Of a stretch of DNA of 64,000 bases, positions 45,694 to 64,000 are shown in pieces. Location: positions 100,448,659 through 100,512,658 of the forward strand of contig NC_089822.1 of NCBI RefSeq assembly GCF_035046505.1, read 5' to 3'. The stretch's first letter is position 1; each line of letters opens with the position of its first letter. This stretch comes from Tiliqua scincoides (taxonomy: Eukaryota; Chordata; Lepidosauria; Squamata; Scincidae). The notes under the pieces were generated by a model. The model had not been told where the DNA came from and ran no database searches. It was given only the letters and a program-made list of their open reading frames with translations. The position numbers were made by a program, and so were the translations under genes.

Positions 45694-48600
45694 AACAAAA
45701 ATGCTTCCTTGTGCAGTGTGAGAGGACAGAAAGAAAGAAAAAAATTAACCGTGCGCTGTAGCAACTGGCAATGAGAAAGAGAGACCACACACTCCCTACT
45801 TGCTACTTGGCATCCACAGCCAGCGTTGTTTCTGAACAAGTGTGTAAATGCTCATTTGGGAAACTGATGGGAAAAAGATGACTTTTCTGAATGCCAAGCT
45901 TTGTAACAAATCTCAAATTTTATGGAAATTTGCCCCTTCTCTGAAGCAGAGATTTCTGAACCTCCAAGTTTTGTATCCAAGCTTGGTTCAAAAGAACTTT
46001 GCCAACATCCCCAACCATCACTCCATAGTCTATCTCCACATGGCTGAACTAAAAGAAAATGGGCTAGTTTTTTTACTGCATCTTCCTTTGTGCTCATTTC
46101 AACTAATCTAATGCCCAATATGTAACTAAGAAAATGACTAAAACTGCAAAGAACCATCAAACTAGTTCCATAGAATTGGTTTTTATTCACCAAGAGAATC
46201 CTCCTATACTTTATGTCAACTGCTTCTGAAACTGAGGGAAAGTTCAAAAACAATTTGTGATATAGCATAGGGTTCAAGACACCACTGTTCAAAGACAGTA
46301 ACAAAAATGCTACAGGGCTAGAAAAAGACCCAAAAGGGCTCTTTAGATCTTGGCCACTGTTACTGAAACTGGCACTAATAATAGAAAACAAACAGACTGC
46401 TGCATTTAATGCTAGAACTCTAAAAAGGAAGCTATGTGATAAATTAAAACAGATGTATTGTTAAATAACTGGGCTACCTATCACTGGCAAGCAAAACAAA
46501 AAACACACAGTTCACTGTCATAGTTTATTTTCAAATTCTTAAGATAGTCCAAATCTATCTGTTATAGTTTAGAACTTCTGTTATCCCCATAAATCAAATG
46601 AGTATAACATGTGCTGTACATATTTTTGATGATGTCATTTTTGAATACGGCAATGGTTCCCAAACTTACAAGGGTGACGGCACCCCAGTCTCTTCTACCC
46701 AGCTCAGCCAGGTGCCTCCATCTTGGATCTCACAAAATCTCATGAGATGCAAGATGGCAGCACCTGGGAGAATATGCAGAAGTGGCCACCAGAGACCTGT
46801 GAGTGTGCTGTGATACCCTATAGTGCTGCAGTGCAGTTTGGGAACCAATGGGATATGGTATTAGAACTATGAATACCACAAGAAGCTGTGTGTTCACAGA
46901 CCCCCATCCACATAAAAAGGTATTCACAGACCCCACCCCACTCATCTTACCAAATGATTTGCAAGAACATTTTGGGTGGACATGTGTGTGCAAAAAGATT
47001 AATCAAGTATTTGTGTTCTACAGCACATTATAATCCCCAGATAATACACACCTATTAAGTAGCCTTGCTTTTTGAGGATGCTGAGTTGCTTTCGTTCATC
47101 TTCACTGAGCTCTTCCTCTGTTTTCTTTGCATCTGCCATTAGTCTTGCCTCCCTTCGTAATACTCGGTAAGGTGTGGGATTAATAATTGGAAATTTTAGG
47201 AGGTTTAAGGTTGTTCCTGGAAAAGGCAAACAAGAAATTCCACATACATCTATGGTCAGGACTACATAAAACCAATTGTGCACTAAGATTCGAACAGTCC
47301 AATCCTAATCTGTCCTGGAGTAGGCAGGCCAATACAGCGGGTTGGAATCAGCTGCAGTTGAGCCCAGGGCAAGGGCTCAAGTGGTGGCATAAATTCGAGC
47401 AGCCCAGAGCTGCTCCAAACTGTGATTAGGATCCAGCATAAGTGCTGGATTCTGGCCCCACCCCCTGCTCACTTGCCCACTGCCTGCCCTTCCCCCCACC
47501 CTTGAACTCCTCTGCCCTTGAACGCCTCTGGACTTGCGCCAGCTCAACAGAGGTTGGGATTGTGCCCCAAGGCAGAAAAAGCAACATGTTCCCTCAACCT
47601 ATTTTGTAAGACTTGCTGATTTGCTAATGACCGAAGAATTGTTCATCCAAAAAGCTATAGAGAAAAGCCTTAAATACAGCAGTGATGTGTTGAAAAACAA
47701 ACAGTGAATGTTAAATCTGTTACAATAATTATCACATTTTGAGATCTGATGTTTTCAAAACTGTCACTGTAAGGGCTAACAGGATTTCATGAACCAAGAA
47801 GGCCCCACTTTAAATATTGCCCCAACCATGGAAAGCAACTTGATGCTTTACATGCAGCTGTTTTAAGCTCCAATCCTATAATCATTTACTGGGAAGTAAG
47901 CCCCATTGAACACAATAGTTAGTAAATGGTTAATCTAGTTAGTAAATATGCATATGATTATACATTACAGTCATGACCCTATGTGTAATAACACTACAAT
48001 TCTATTATCCATCCCTAAGACTTTGTACAAGCAAACACAAGTTTAGGATGGAGCAAACAAGCCACTATCAGTGAAAAGTAAAGAAACAGTATATAAATGC
48101 AGCATTACAAGTTTTAGGATCTGAATGCTTGCAACTGAACAGAGATCAGCCCCTTTGTGCCAACACTGAACAAGACATGCTTAAGGCAGTTTTGCAAATT
48201 GTCAAAAGTTGGGAGTCCTCTAACCCACACATACTCATGTTATCAACTTGTGTCCTATTAACAGTATTAAAAAGAATCTGCTGGTTTCCAATTCACAAAC
48301 TTCCTGTTTCAAATAGACTAGAAGCAATTTTTAGTACATGTGACCAGGTGAGTAGTTTTAGAAGTCATGCAAACATGCCAAAGGAGTTGGTGTGGTGGGC
48401 AAGAGACTGAGCTACAAAGTAGAGAGTACTTGGTTAAAATCCAACTTCTGCCATGAACGGTCTTCTAAGGAAAGTCTCAGTAATTCGTAATATGGAGATA
48501 ATCATACCCACCTTACAGGCTGGATGCTAGGATAATTCATAAAAAGTACTTTCAAAACTCTAAAGTGCTACATAAATATTAAGTATTATTTAATGTGCTC

Positions 48601-50397
48601 AAGTGACACATTAGACCCCCAAAGCCCACAAACACAGAAGCTAGAGCAGGGGTGTCAAACTCATTTCATACCATGGGCTGAATAGCATTCATGTTGCCTG
48701 TTGAGGTCATTAAACAGGTCAAAACCAGAAATAAGCACTCTGTTCTCATGTAGGAATTCATTAGACAGAAGAGAAACTACACAAATCTTAATCATACTTT
48801 AAAATATAAGAGCCCAATTATCATGTGGGCCATCCTTTCAGCACTGACACCTCAGCATTGCTCAGCAGCTGAGAGCCTGCAGGCCAGATAAAAAGCTTCT
48901 GCGGGCCATATCTGCCTCCCCCCCCCGCCTTATGTTTGACACACCTTGGCCAGAGTCTCCTTTCCTGCCAAAGACTGTACTGTGTGACCAATATCAGACC
49001 TGTGTTGTTTTTGCTATCATCACAAACCAAGAGTCTTTTGGCACCTTAAAGATGAACAAAAACTCTTGCCCATGAAGTTGGCAGTCTTTAAAAAGCTACA
49101 CGATTGTATCTACAGTGCAACTATTCACTCTGCACGGTCAGCTCCTGCCTGTCAGTATGTTTGAGTGAATCAGCTTTTTCTGGATCCATTCTGGCATTTC
49201 TGAGTGTACAGTAGAGTGCTTAACCAGAACTGCTCCAGCAGCAACCATCTGGGCATCCCCTGAATAGCCTCAAAGAATAAACCATAGTCAGCAAAGTCTC
49301 CGAATGCCAGTACCTGGCCAAGGTGAGATGGTTGCCCTGTTGATTACATCTGAGGCCCTGGACTTGCAGTAGTCGGAGTGCAGAAGGGTGTTGAAGAGGG
49401 TAGACTTGCCAACATTGACAGCTCCCACGAGGTACACATCTCCGTTGAATTTCCAGGACCGCTGCAACTTGGAGATCAGCTCTTCCACCCCATAGCCCGT
49501 CTTGGCACTGAGGAGGTGCACATCCATTACCCGCTGGCTAGGGGTCTGGCTAGGCTGCCTTGGTTCTACCAGGCCAACACTGACGCAGGTTTCGAGGAGG
49601 CGCTGTCTGAGACGCTTCAGGTAGTGGGGTGAATCTCCAGGCAGCATGTCCACCTTGTTGCCCAGCACAAAGACATGGGCCTGGTCGCCCACCAGCTCAG
49701 GCAGGTTTGGCAGGAGCGAGTCGGGCAGGTCCAGCACATCCACCATGCAGAGCACCAGGGGTGGGCGGCCGTGGCGTGGAGGGCCGCGCAAGGCGGCACT
49801 CACCAGGCGGCGGTACTCCTCTTGGGATACCTGCACCTGCAGGGCCCGCCGGTGATGCACCAGGAGCCAGCAGCGTTGGCACACTGTCCCCTCCAGGGCC
49901 TGCTGCCGCCTCTGCTGAGCACCAGCGCCTTCCTCCTGCAGCTCTCCGGACCCCACCAGGCTCAGGTACTTCTCGCTGGGCAGGTACCCGGGCGACGCGG
50001 GATCCCGGCAGTGCAGCTCCGCGCCGCAGCCCGAGCAGCTCACACCGCTCGACGGCACGGAGGGGTCCGGCCGCCCCGTCACCCGCTGCGCCTCCCTCGG
50101 GGGCTTCCCGCGCCGCTCCTGCCGCGGCGCTCGTGGCCGGGGGTCGCTTCCAGCCCGCTCCCGTCCAGGCTCCGGCGGCGGCGTCCCCTCAGCGCTCGGC
50201 TCCTCCCCGGGCAGGTACTCGGGGAAGACGAACTCCTCCTCCTCCTGCCCGCCCGCGAAGGCGGAGAGCCTTGCGGCTGCGAGCGGCCAAGGAGGGAGCA
50301 CCGCTCTGCCGCCTCCGACGCAGCCGGGCCCCGAGGGCGGCCCGCGCCACGCGCGAGCGAAACCCAACTGCAGCGCTCGCCTGAGGCAGCTCAGCAT
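32174..50397 (-). CDS. NOA1: NOA1, mitochondrial circularly permuted GTPase (complete coding region)
   Basis: NOA1 (nitric oxide associated 1, formerly C4orf14) is a YlqF/YqeH-type GTPase of the mitochondrial matrix linked to mitoribosome function and mitochondrial translation. Seven exons, 5' to 3' on the minus strand: 50397-49314, 47216-47052, 43890-43685, 39343-39212, 36235-36119, 34431-34314, 32379-32174. They sum to 2028 bases, 675 residues plus TAA; human is 698. Motifs run in permuted order: G4 NKVD (247-250), G5 SAK (297-299), G1 GAVNVGKS (325-332), then G3 DTPG (476-479). Before them is a zinc-binding cysteine set (C121, C124, C130, C173, C176). The arginine-rich N terminus [19 protein letters not shown] suits a mitochondrial presequence. 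The Met at 50397 was chosen by homology; the frame stays open upstream through GC-rich and CA-repeat sequence with no homology. Confidence 0.96.
32400..33300 (-). mobile_element. Old CR1-type LINE fragment, antisense
   Basis: The 3' end near 32400 (GCTTTGCTGGATCAGGTCAAA in part) and blocks such as [20 protein letters not shown] (minus strand, 32814-33020) identify CR1. It is much more diverged than the POLR2B-intron copies. It lies in NOA1 intron 6. Confidence 0.75.
34314..34431 (-). CDS. NOA1: NOA1 exon 6
   Basis: It encodes residues 569-607 plus one base: [20 protein letters not shown], then [19 protein letters not shown]. Acceptor CTTAAG, donor CTGCAG|GTAAAT. Confidence 0.95.
34521..34975. 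mobile_element. Harbinger-like foldback element with TAA TSD
   Basis: Ends GGGCACAATCCTGAGG and GGTAGGATTGCACCC are flanked by TAA on both sides (34518-34520, 34976-34978). The interior holds a perfect inverted repeat with 22-base arms at 34783-34804 and 34807-34828 (core ACTTACGCCACCTC / GAGGTGGCGTAAGT, 2-base spacer). At 455 bases it is non-coding. It lies in NOA1 intron 5. Confidence 0.75.
36119..36235 (-). CDS. NOA1: NOA1 exon 5
   Basis: It encodes residues 530-568, [20 protein letters not shown] through [11 protein letters not shown]. Acceptor CTTTAG, donor TTGAAG|GTAAGA, phase 0 both ends. Confidence 0.95.
36408..36664. repeat. hAT-type foldback fragment
   Basis: GGGGAGCCCTGCAGAGGGAT with GGGTCCCCACAGCCTCC and a right end CCATTTTGGGAACCTCTGC resemble the hAT foldbacks at 37072-37562 and 44214-44728. 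The left terminus is unclear, so the borders are approximate. Confidence 0.5.
37072..37562. mobile_element. hAT foldback element with near-exact 8-bp TSD
   Basis: Ends CAGGGTTTCTCAAACTTTGA and CAGTTTGAGAACCACTG are flanked by GTCTGAAG (37064-37071) and GTCTAAAG (37563-37570). The interior is a giant hairpin: TTTGCATGATGCTGGACTGC on the left pairs with GCAGCCCAGCATCATGCAAA on the right, and further arms surround a centre near 37315. It lies in NOA1 intron 4. Confidence 0.85.
38230..39053. mobile_element. GC-rich hAT foldback element, 824 bp, 8-bp TSD
   Basis: Ends CAGTGGCGTTCCTGGGGG and CCAGGTACGCCAGTG are flanked by GTGAGAAA (38222-38229) and CTGAGAAA (39054-39061), 7 of 8 matching. It holds several stacked inverted repeats, for example GGCTGCCTCCTCTGTTCCCC against GGGGAACGGAGGAGGCAGCC around 38360-38415 (arms interrupted only by a short loop), and AGGATAGGAG-type arms near 38820-38900. 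It is far more GC- and CpG-rich than the surrounding NOA1 intron 4. The long open frames here are compositional. Confidence 0.85.
39212..39343 (-). CDS. NOA1: NOA1 exon 4
   Basis: It encodes residues 486-529, [44 protein letters not shown]. Acceptor TTTTTAG, donor TTACAG|GTAAGG. Confidence 0.95.
39547..39950. repeat. Probable Harbinger-like element, borders approximate
   Basis: It opens GGCCCAATCCAATCTCCC and closes GTGCTGGATTGGGTTGCC, sharing the CCCAATCC terminal motif. Internal short palindrome: GGAGCGCACGCTCC. It lies in NOA1 intron 3. Confidence 0.5.
40540..40630 (+). repeat. Copy of the short palindromic element
   Basis: GGGCACAAATCCTAACCAGT, CTACTCAGAAGTAAGCCCTA, CAATGGGGCTTACCCTCAGG, ending GGTTAGGATTGCAGCC. 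Both termini are recognisable. Confidence 0.75.
40720..40931 (+). repeat. Dispersed repeat (as 15650-15825) with terminal hairpin
   Basis: CAGCCCAATCCTGAGCTGCC opens it and GAAGGGGACTTTTGTCCCCT and GCCCCGCAATGGGG follow. It runs into a hairpin at about 40908-40931 (TTACCTTACC, GGGG-centred, GGTAAGGTAA). Confidence 0.55.
41300..43684 (-). other. Distal part of NOA1 intron 3, no recognised feature
   Basis: The AT-rich stretch 41300-43684 upstream of exon 3 holds no exon I can support and no repeat I can name, apart from a C-run near 43391. Open frames here are short. Confidence 0.5.
43685..43890 (-). CDS. NOA1: NOA1 exon 3 with G3 motif
   Basis: It encodes residues 417-485, starting (G)[11 protein letters not shown] and ending [17 protein letters not shown] (476-479) is the G3/Walker B motif that closes the permuted GTPase fold. 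Acceptor AATTTAG, donor GGCTGT|GTAAGT. Confidence 0.95.
44214..44728. mobile_element. hAT foldback element with near-exact 8-bp TSD
   Basis: Ends CACAGCTTTTCAAATTAGGG and GAGAGTTTGAGAACCATTG are flanked by CTATATGC (44206-44213) and CTATAAGC (44729-44736). Arms such as GGGACTAGCATTTACTTACC and GGTAAGTAAATGCCAGTCCC, and CTCCAGAAAATGAAAG and CTTTCACTTTCTGGAG, give a long hairpin. It is related to 37072-37562. Confidence 0.8.
44819..45277 (-). mobile_element. Non-autonomous hAT element with exact 8-bp TSD
   Basis: Flanked by identical CTCTGGAA (44811-44818 and 45278-45285). The right end CCAAAAACTTTGGACACCCC + TG is the reverse complement of the left end of 28318-28722, so this is the same family in opposite orientation. 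Only 82 bases separate its left TSD from the neighbouring hAT element at 44214-44728. Confidence 0.9.
45321..45497. mobile_element. Short hAT element, 177 bp
   Basis: The left end CAGTGGCTCCCAAACTGTGA and right end AAGGAACACTG are flanked by TTCTAAAG and CCCTAAAG (6 of 8). The interior AATCTTGGATCATGCAAGAT, then CAAGATGGTGGCACC, matches 46651-46850. Confidence 0.65.
45660..45692 (+). repeat. (GA)n microsatellite
   Basis: GGGAGAGAGAGAGAGAGAGA and further GA units form about a dozen dinucleotide copies in NOA1 intron 2. Confidence 0.9.
46651..46850. mobile_element. hAT element, 200 bp
   Basis: Ends CAATGGTTCCCAAACTTACA and GCAGTTTGGGAACCAATG form inverted repeats. Flanks GAATACGG (46643-46650) and GGATATGG (46851-46858) match at 6 of 8. 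The interior has an ATCTCATGAGAT palindrome and CAAGATGGCAGCACC. Confidence 0.7.
47052..47216 (-). CDS. NOA1: NOA1 exon 2
   Basis: It encodes residues 362-416 ([20 protein letters not shown] through KKQGYLIG), just after the switch-region PWPG. A charged, probably helical insert follows ([14 protein letters not shown]). Acceptor TTTTCCAG, donor AATAG|GTGTGT. Confidence 0.95.
47295..47570. repeat. Probable Harbinger-like element, borders approximate
   Basis: It opens CAGTCCAATCCTAATCTG and closes AGGTTGGGATTGTGCCCC. Inner arms GCTGCAGTTGAGCCCAGGGC are only weakly mirrored. It shares the CCAATCCTA terminal motif. Confidence 0.45.
48371..48595 (+). mobile_element. MIR-like SINE, old copy
   Basis: GCAAGAGACTGAGCTACAAA, then AGTCTCAGTAATTCGTAATA, GATAATCATACCCACCTTAC and CTAAAGTGCTACATAAATAT follow the order of a MIR: tRNA-like head, core, then an L2-type tail. 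It is strongly diverged. Confidence 0.6.
48647..48948. mobile_element. hAT element, about 302 bp
   Basis: Ends CAGGGGTGTCAAACTCATTT and TTATGTTTGACACACCTTG are the classic hAT (Charlie-type) termini. Flanks GCTAGAG and GCCAGAG agree at 6 of 7, a decayed duplication. Confidence 0.75.
49314..50397 (-). CDS. NOA1: NOA1 exon 1: presequence, zinc motif, G4, G5, G1
   Basis: It encodes residues 1-361 plus one base. It contains the presequence, a variable Glu/Pro/Arg-rich stretch (51-110), the zinc motif [10 protein letters not shown]...CQRC (121-176), [17 protein letters not shown], the P-loop GAVNVGKST and ATISPWPG. The donor is GGCCAG|GTACTG. It is very GC-rich at its 5' end, which creates long antisense open frames that are not genes. 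Confidence 0.96.
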
Positions 50398-50520
50398 AGT
50401 CCACGGCGCGGACCGAGAGGGGGACCGGGCACGAGGCAAGCGGAGCGAGCGAGCCGGCCGGCTAGAGTGGACCGCGGTCCTCCCAGCGCTGCGTCCCCTG
50501 CTGGAGAATCGCTGGCATTG
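49740..50520 (-). promoter_or_regulatory. CpG island over NOA1 exon 1 and promoter
   Basis: CpG-dense sequence covers the 5' two-thirds of exon 1 and about 120 bases upstream of the NOA1 ATG (for example GCGCGGACCGAGAGGGGGAC). It stops abruptly at the CA repeat starting about 50527. The transcription start is presumably between 50398 and 50520. Confidence 0.65.
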
Positions 50521-50526
50521 CACCAA

Positions 50527-50657
50527 CACACACACACTTGTTTCGGTATGGGAAATACACACACACATAAACACACACGCGTTGGCATGGGAAATACACA
50601 CACACACACACACACACACAAATACATATTTATGTATATACACACGTACACACACAC
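50527..50657 (+). repeat. Interrupted (CA)n microsatellite
   Basis: About 130 bases of ACACAC runs broken by TTGTTTCGGTATGGGAAAT-like spacers. The spacer GGCATGGGAAATACACACAC recurs, so the array has a higher-order unit. It starts about 130 bases upstream of the NOA1 start codon. Confidence 0.9.
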
Positions 50658-51310
50658 CGCCTTTCCCATGCTGAAGCAAATCCCAAGGCGGCTTACAAAG
50701 CTTTAGGATCCAGTACAAAGTATCCCAACAGGAAAATAAAAACATCAAACAAGGCATCAAAACATTAATTTGAACATTGCAGAGCAAAACCTAACAAAAA
50801 ATCATTGAGCCAATGAGGGACAAATGCGTCCAGGGAGGCAGTCAACTCACAGTAGTGTTATTAGAGGCCCAGAGGGCAAATATCTGCTCAGCAGCCAAAT
50901 GCCAGACACAACAGGGATGTTTTGAGCCCTTGCCAGAAAGCCATGAGAGAGGGAGTAGTTCCCAGTTCCCCAGGGAGGGAATTCCAGTTTTGGTGCCACC
51001 ACAGAGAAGGCTTGCCCCTGACTTGCCACCCCTCACTTGGGACAAAGGCGGCACTTGTAGAAGAGCCCCCTCAGGTGACCTATGATGGCAGGCTGGCATG
51101 CATGGGAGGAGGTGGTCTTTCAGGTAGTCTGGACCCAGGATATGCAGGGCCTTAAAGGTTAGAATGAGCACCCTGAAGTGGAACTGGAAGCAGATGGGCA
51201 GCCAGTGTAGTTGCAGTGGTCCAACTGAGTCATATCATCTGCCCCTGCAATCACTTGAGCTGCAGCATTCTGCACTAATGGCAGTTTCCAAACTGTTTTA
51301 TAGATGATGG
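50658..51310 (-). repeat. Interspersed repeat of unresolved (LINE- or SINE-like) family
   Basis: On the plus strand CCGCCTTTCCCATGCTGAAG and AAGGCGGCTTACAAAGC are the reverse complement of a common reptile repeat 3' end (compare 58868-58925). Downstream, GGCCTTAAAGGTTAGAATGA and GGGCAGCCAGTGTAGTTGCA also look repeat-derived. No intact frame is present. Confidence 0.5.
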
Positions 51311-51420
51311 TCTCAGATGAGGATTTAGGCTCCAATCCTAGTCTTCATGCACAGGCTCACTGCCGGCACACACTGTCGCAAATGTGCCATAAGGCACGTT
51401 TGCGGGGGCCCAAGCACTAG

Positions 51421-51507
51421 AGCCCAATTCTATGCATGTCTATGCAGAAGTAAGCTTCATTAGTCAATGGGCTGACTCTCTGGTAAGCATGCATAGGATT
51501 GCAGCCC
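51421..51507 (+). mobile_element. Short palindromic element with TAG TSD
   Basis: AGCCCAATTCTATGCATGTC opens and AAGCATGCATAGGATTGCAG closes it. TAG flanks both sides (51418-51420, 51508-51510). The next, partial copy lies at about 51528-51602 (CTGTCTACTCAGTTCC...TGGGACTTACTCCCAGG). Confidence 0.7.
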
Positions 51508-51649
51508 TAGTCTTCTTTCTTTTTCACTGCCTAAGCCTGTCTACTCAGTTCCATTATAGTCAATGGGACTTACTCCCAGGAAAGTGCAGACAGGTTTGCA
51601 GCCACTATAGTTAATGGGGCGTACTTCCAATGGGTAAAGCTGCAGCCTC

Positions 51650-51911
51650 ACAAACTCACTCTTTGACCCTTTGCGCAGGCGCACTGAGATATCTTCCCCC
51701 TCCCAGCATTCGAGGCGGGAACGGAAGTGGTGTTGGGCGACGGAGGAAGTGGCCGGTACTGAGTGTTCTGCGCTTGCGCAGTTGCAGCAGGGGACTGTAG
51801 TCCTCTGCAGTAGTTGTGCCTTTCCTTGTGCGGTGTTCGGACGTTCTGTGTTGGCTGCTTTGTGTTCTTTTCTCCTGAGGGTCGGACTGGCCGTGGGGCT
51901 CCTTCGCCAAC
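51650..51911 (+). promoter_or_regulatory. POLR2B promoter and 5' UTR
   Basis: GC-rich sequence directly upstream of the POLR2B ATG. Two NRF-1-like sites, TGCGCAGGCGCA at 51672-51683 and CTGCGCTTGCGCAG at 51768-51781, and an ETS-like ACGGAAGTGG at 51721-51730 are visible. A second GGAAGT follows at about 51745. There is no TATA box. NRF-1 plus ETS sites are typical of housekeeping promoters. Start-site position is not determined. Confidence 0.65.

Positions 51912-64000
<12,089 letters not shown>

Noticed and set aside
45852-46391. 179-codon minus-strand frame in NOA1 intron 2
   Set aside because: It is in an intron of the same strand, has no homology I recognise, and is AT-rich without domain motifs.
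49629-50706. Open frames of 343 and 251 codons antisense to NOA1 exon 1
   Set aside because: They mirror the real NOA1 frame in GC-rich sequence. The NOA1 frame carries NKVD, SAKTGYG and GKST; the antisense frames carry only Pro/Arg/Ala-rich sequence.
50397-50787. Upstream in-frame Met at 50787 as the NOA1 start
   Set aside because: The extension is translated CA/GT repeat and GC-rich leader. The Met at 50397 begins sequence resembling other NOA1 N termini, with a mitochondrial-presequence character.

Overview
The window is nuclear DNA of an amniote, most likely a squamate reptile (lizard-like). It holds three intron-bearing protein genes in the order REST (+), NOA1 (-), POLR2B (+), the same order and orientation I recall for human 4q12. 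The squamate call rests on the repeats: CR1-type LINEs whose 3' ends carry the TTCTTATG-type tail, a tRNA-derived SINE with an (ATT)n tail, and many short foldback elements containing AGTAAGTCCCATT / AATGGGGCTTACT arms. The species cannot be told from this sequence alone.

Region by region. 1-1440: a foldback repeat, then a GC-rich CpG island that I take as the REST promoter with a non-coding first exon. 1441-21000: REST, with coding exons at 5552-6461, 16945-17028 and 19241-21000. These join in frame to 917 residues with eight clustered C2H2 zinc fingers and a ninth at the C terminus. 21001 to about 25775: a long REST 3' UTR. 25776-32057: intergenic, mostly old repeats. 32174-50397: NOA1 on the minus strand, seven coding exons joining in frame to 675 residues, a circularly permuted mitochondrial GTPase. 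50398-51650: a long CA/GT microsatellite and an unclassified interspersed repeat. 51650-64000: POLR2B promoter and its first eleven coding exons (510 codons plus two bases). The window ends inside exon 11.

The three genes do not form a pathway. REST is a nuclear repressor of neuronal genes, NOA1 acts in mitochondrial translation and POLR2B is the second-largest subunit of RNA polymerase II. NOA1 and POLR2B are head to head with about 1.5 kb between start codons; each has its own GC-rich 5' end.

All 21 coding exons have GT-AG borders and matching phases, so all three genes look intact. No tRNA, rRNA, CRISPR or endogenous-retrovirus/LTR element was recognised. The most notable content is in introns: a dense record of hAT, Tigger-like and probable PIF/Harbinger-like non-autonomous DNA transposons, several with exact target-site duplications, nested with CR1 and SINE insertions. 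Two tandem duplications in the REST linker and a foldback repeat shared by the REST and POLR2B 5' ends also deserve attention.
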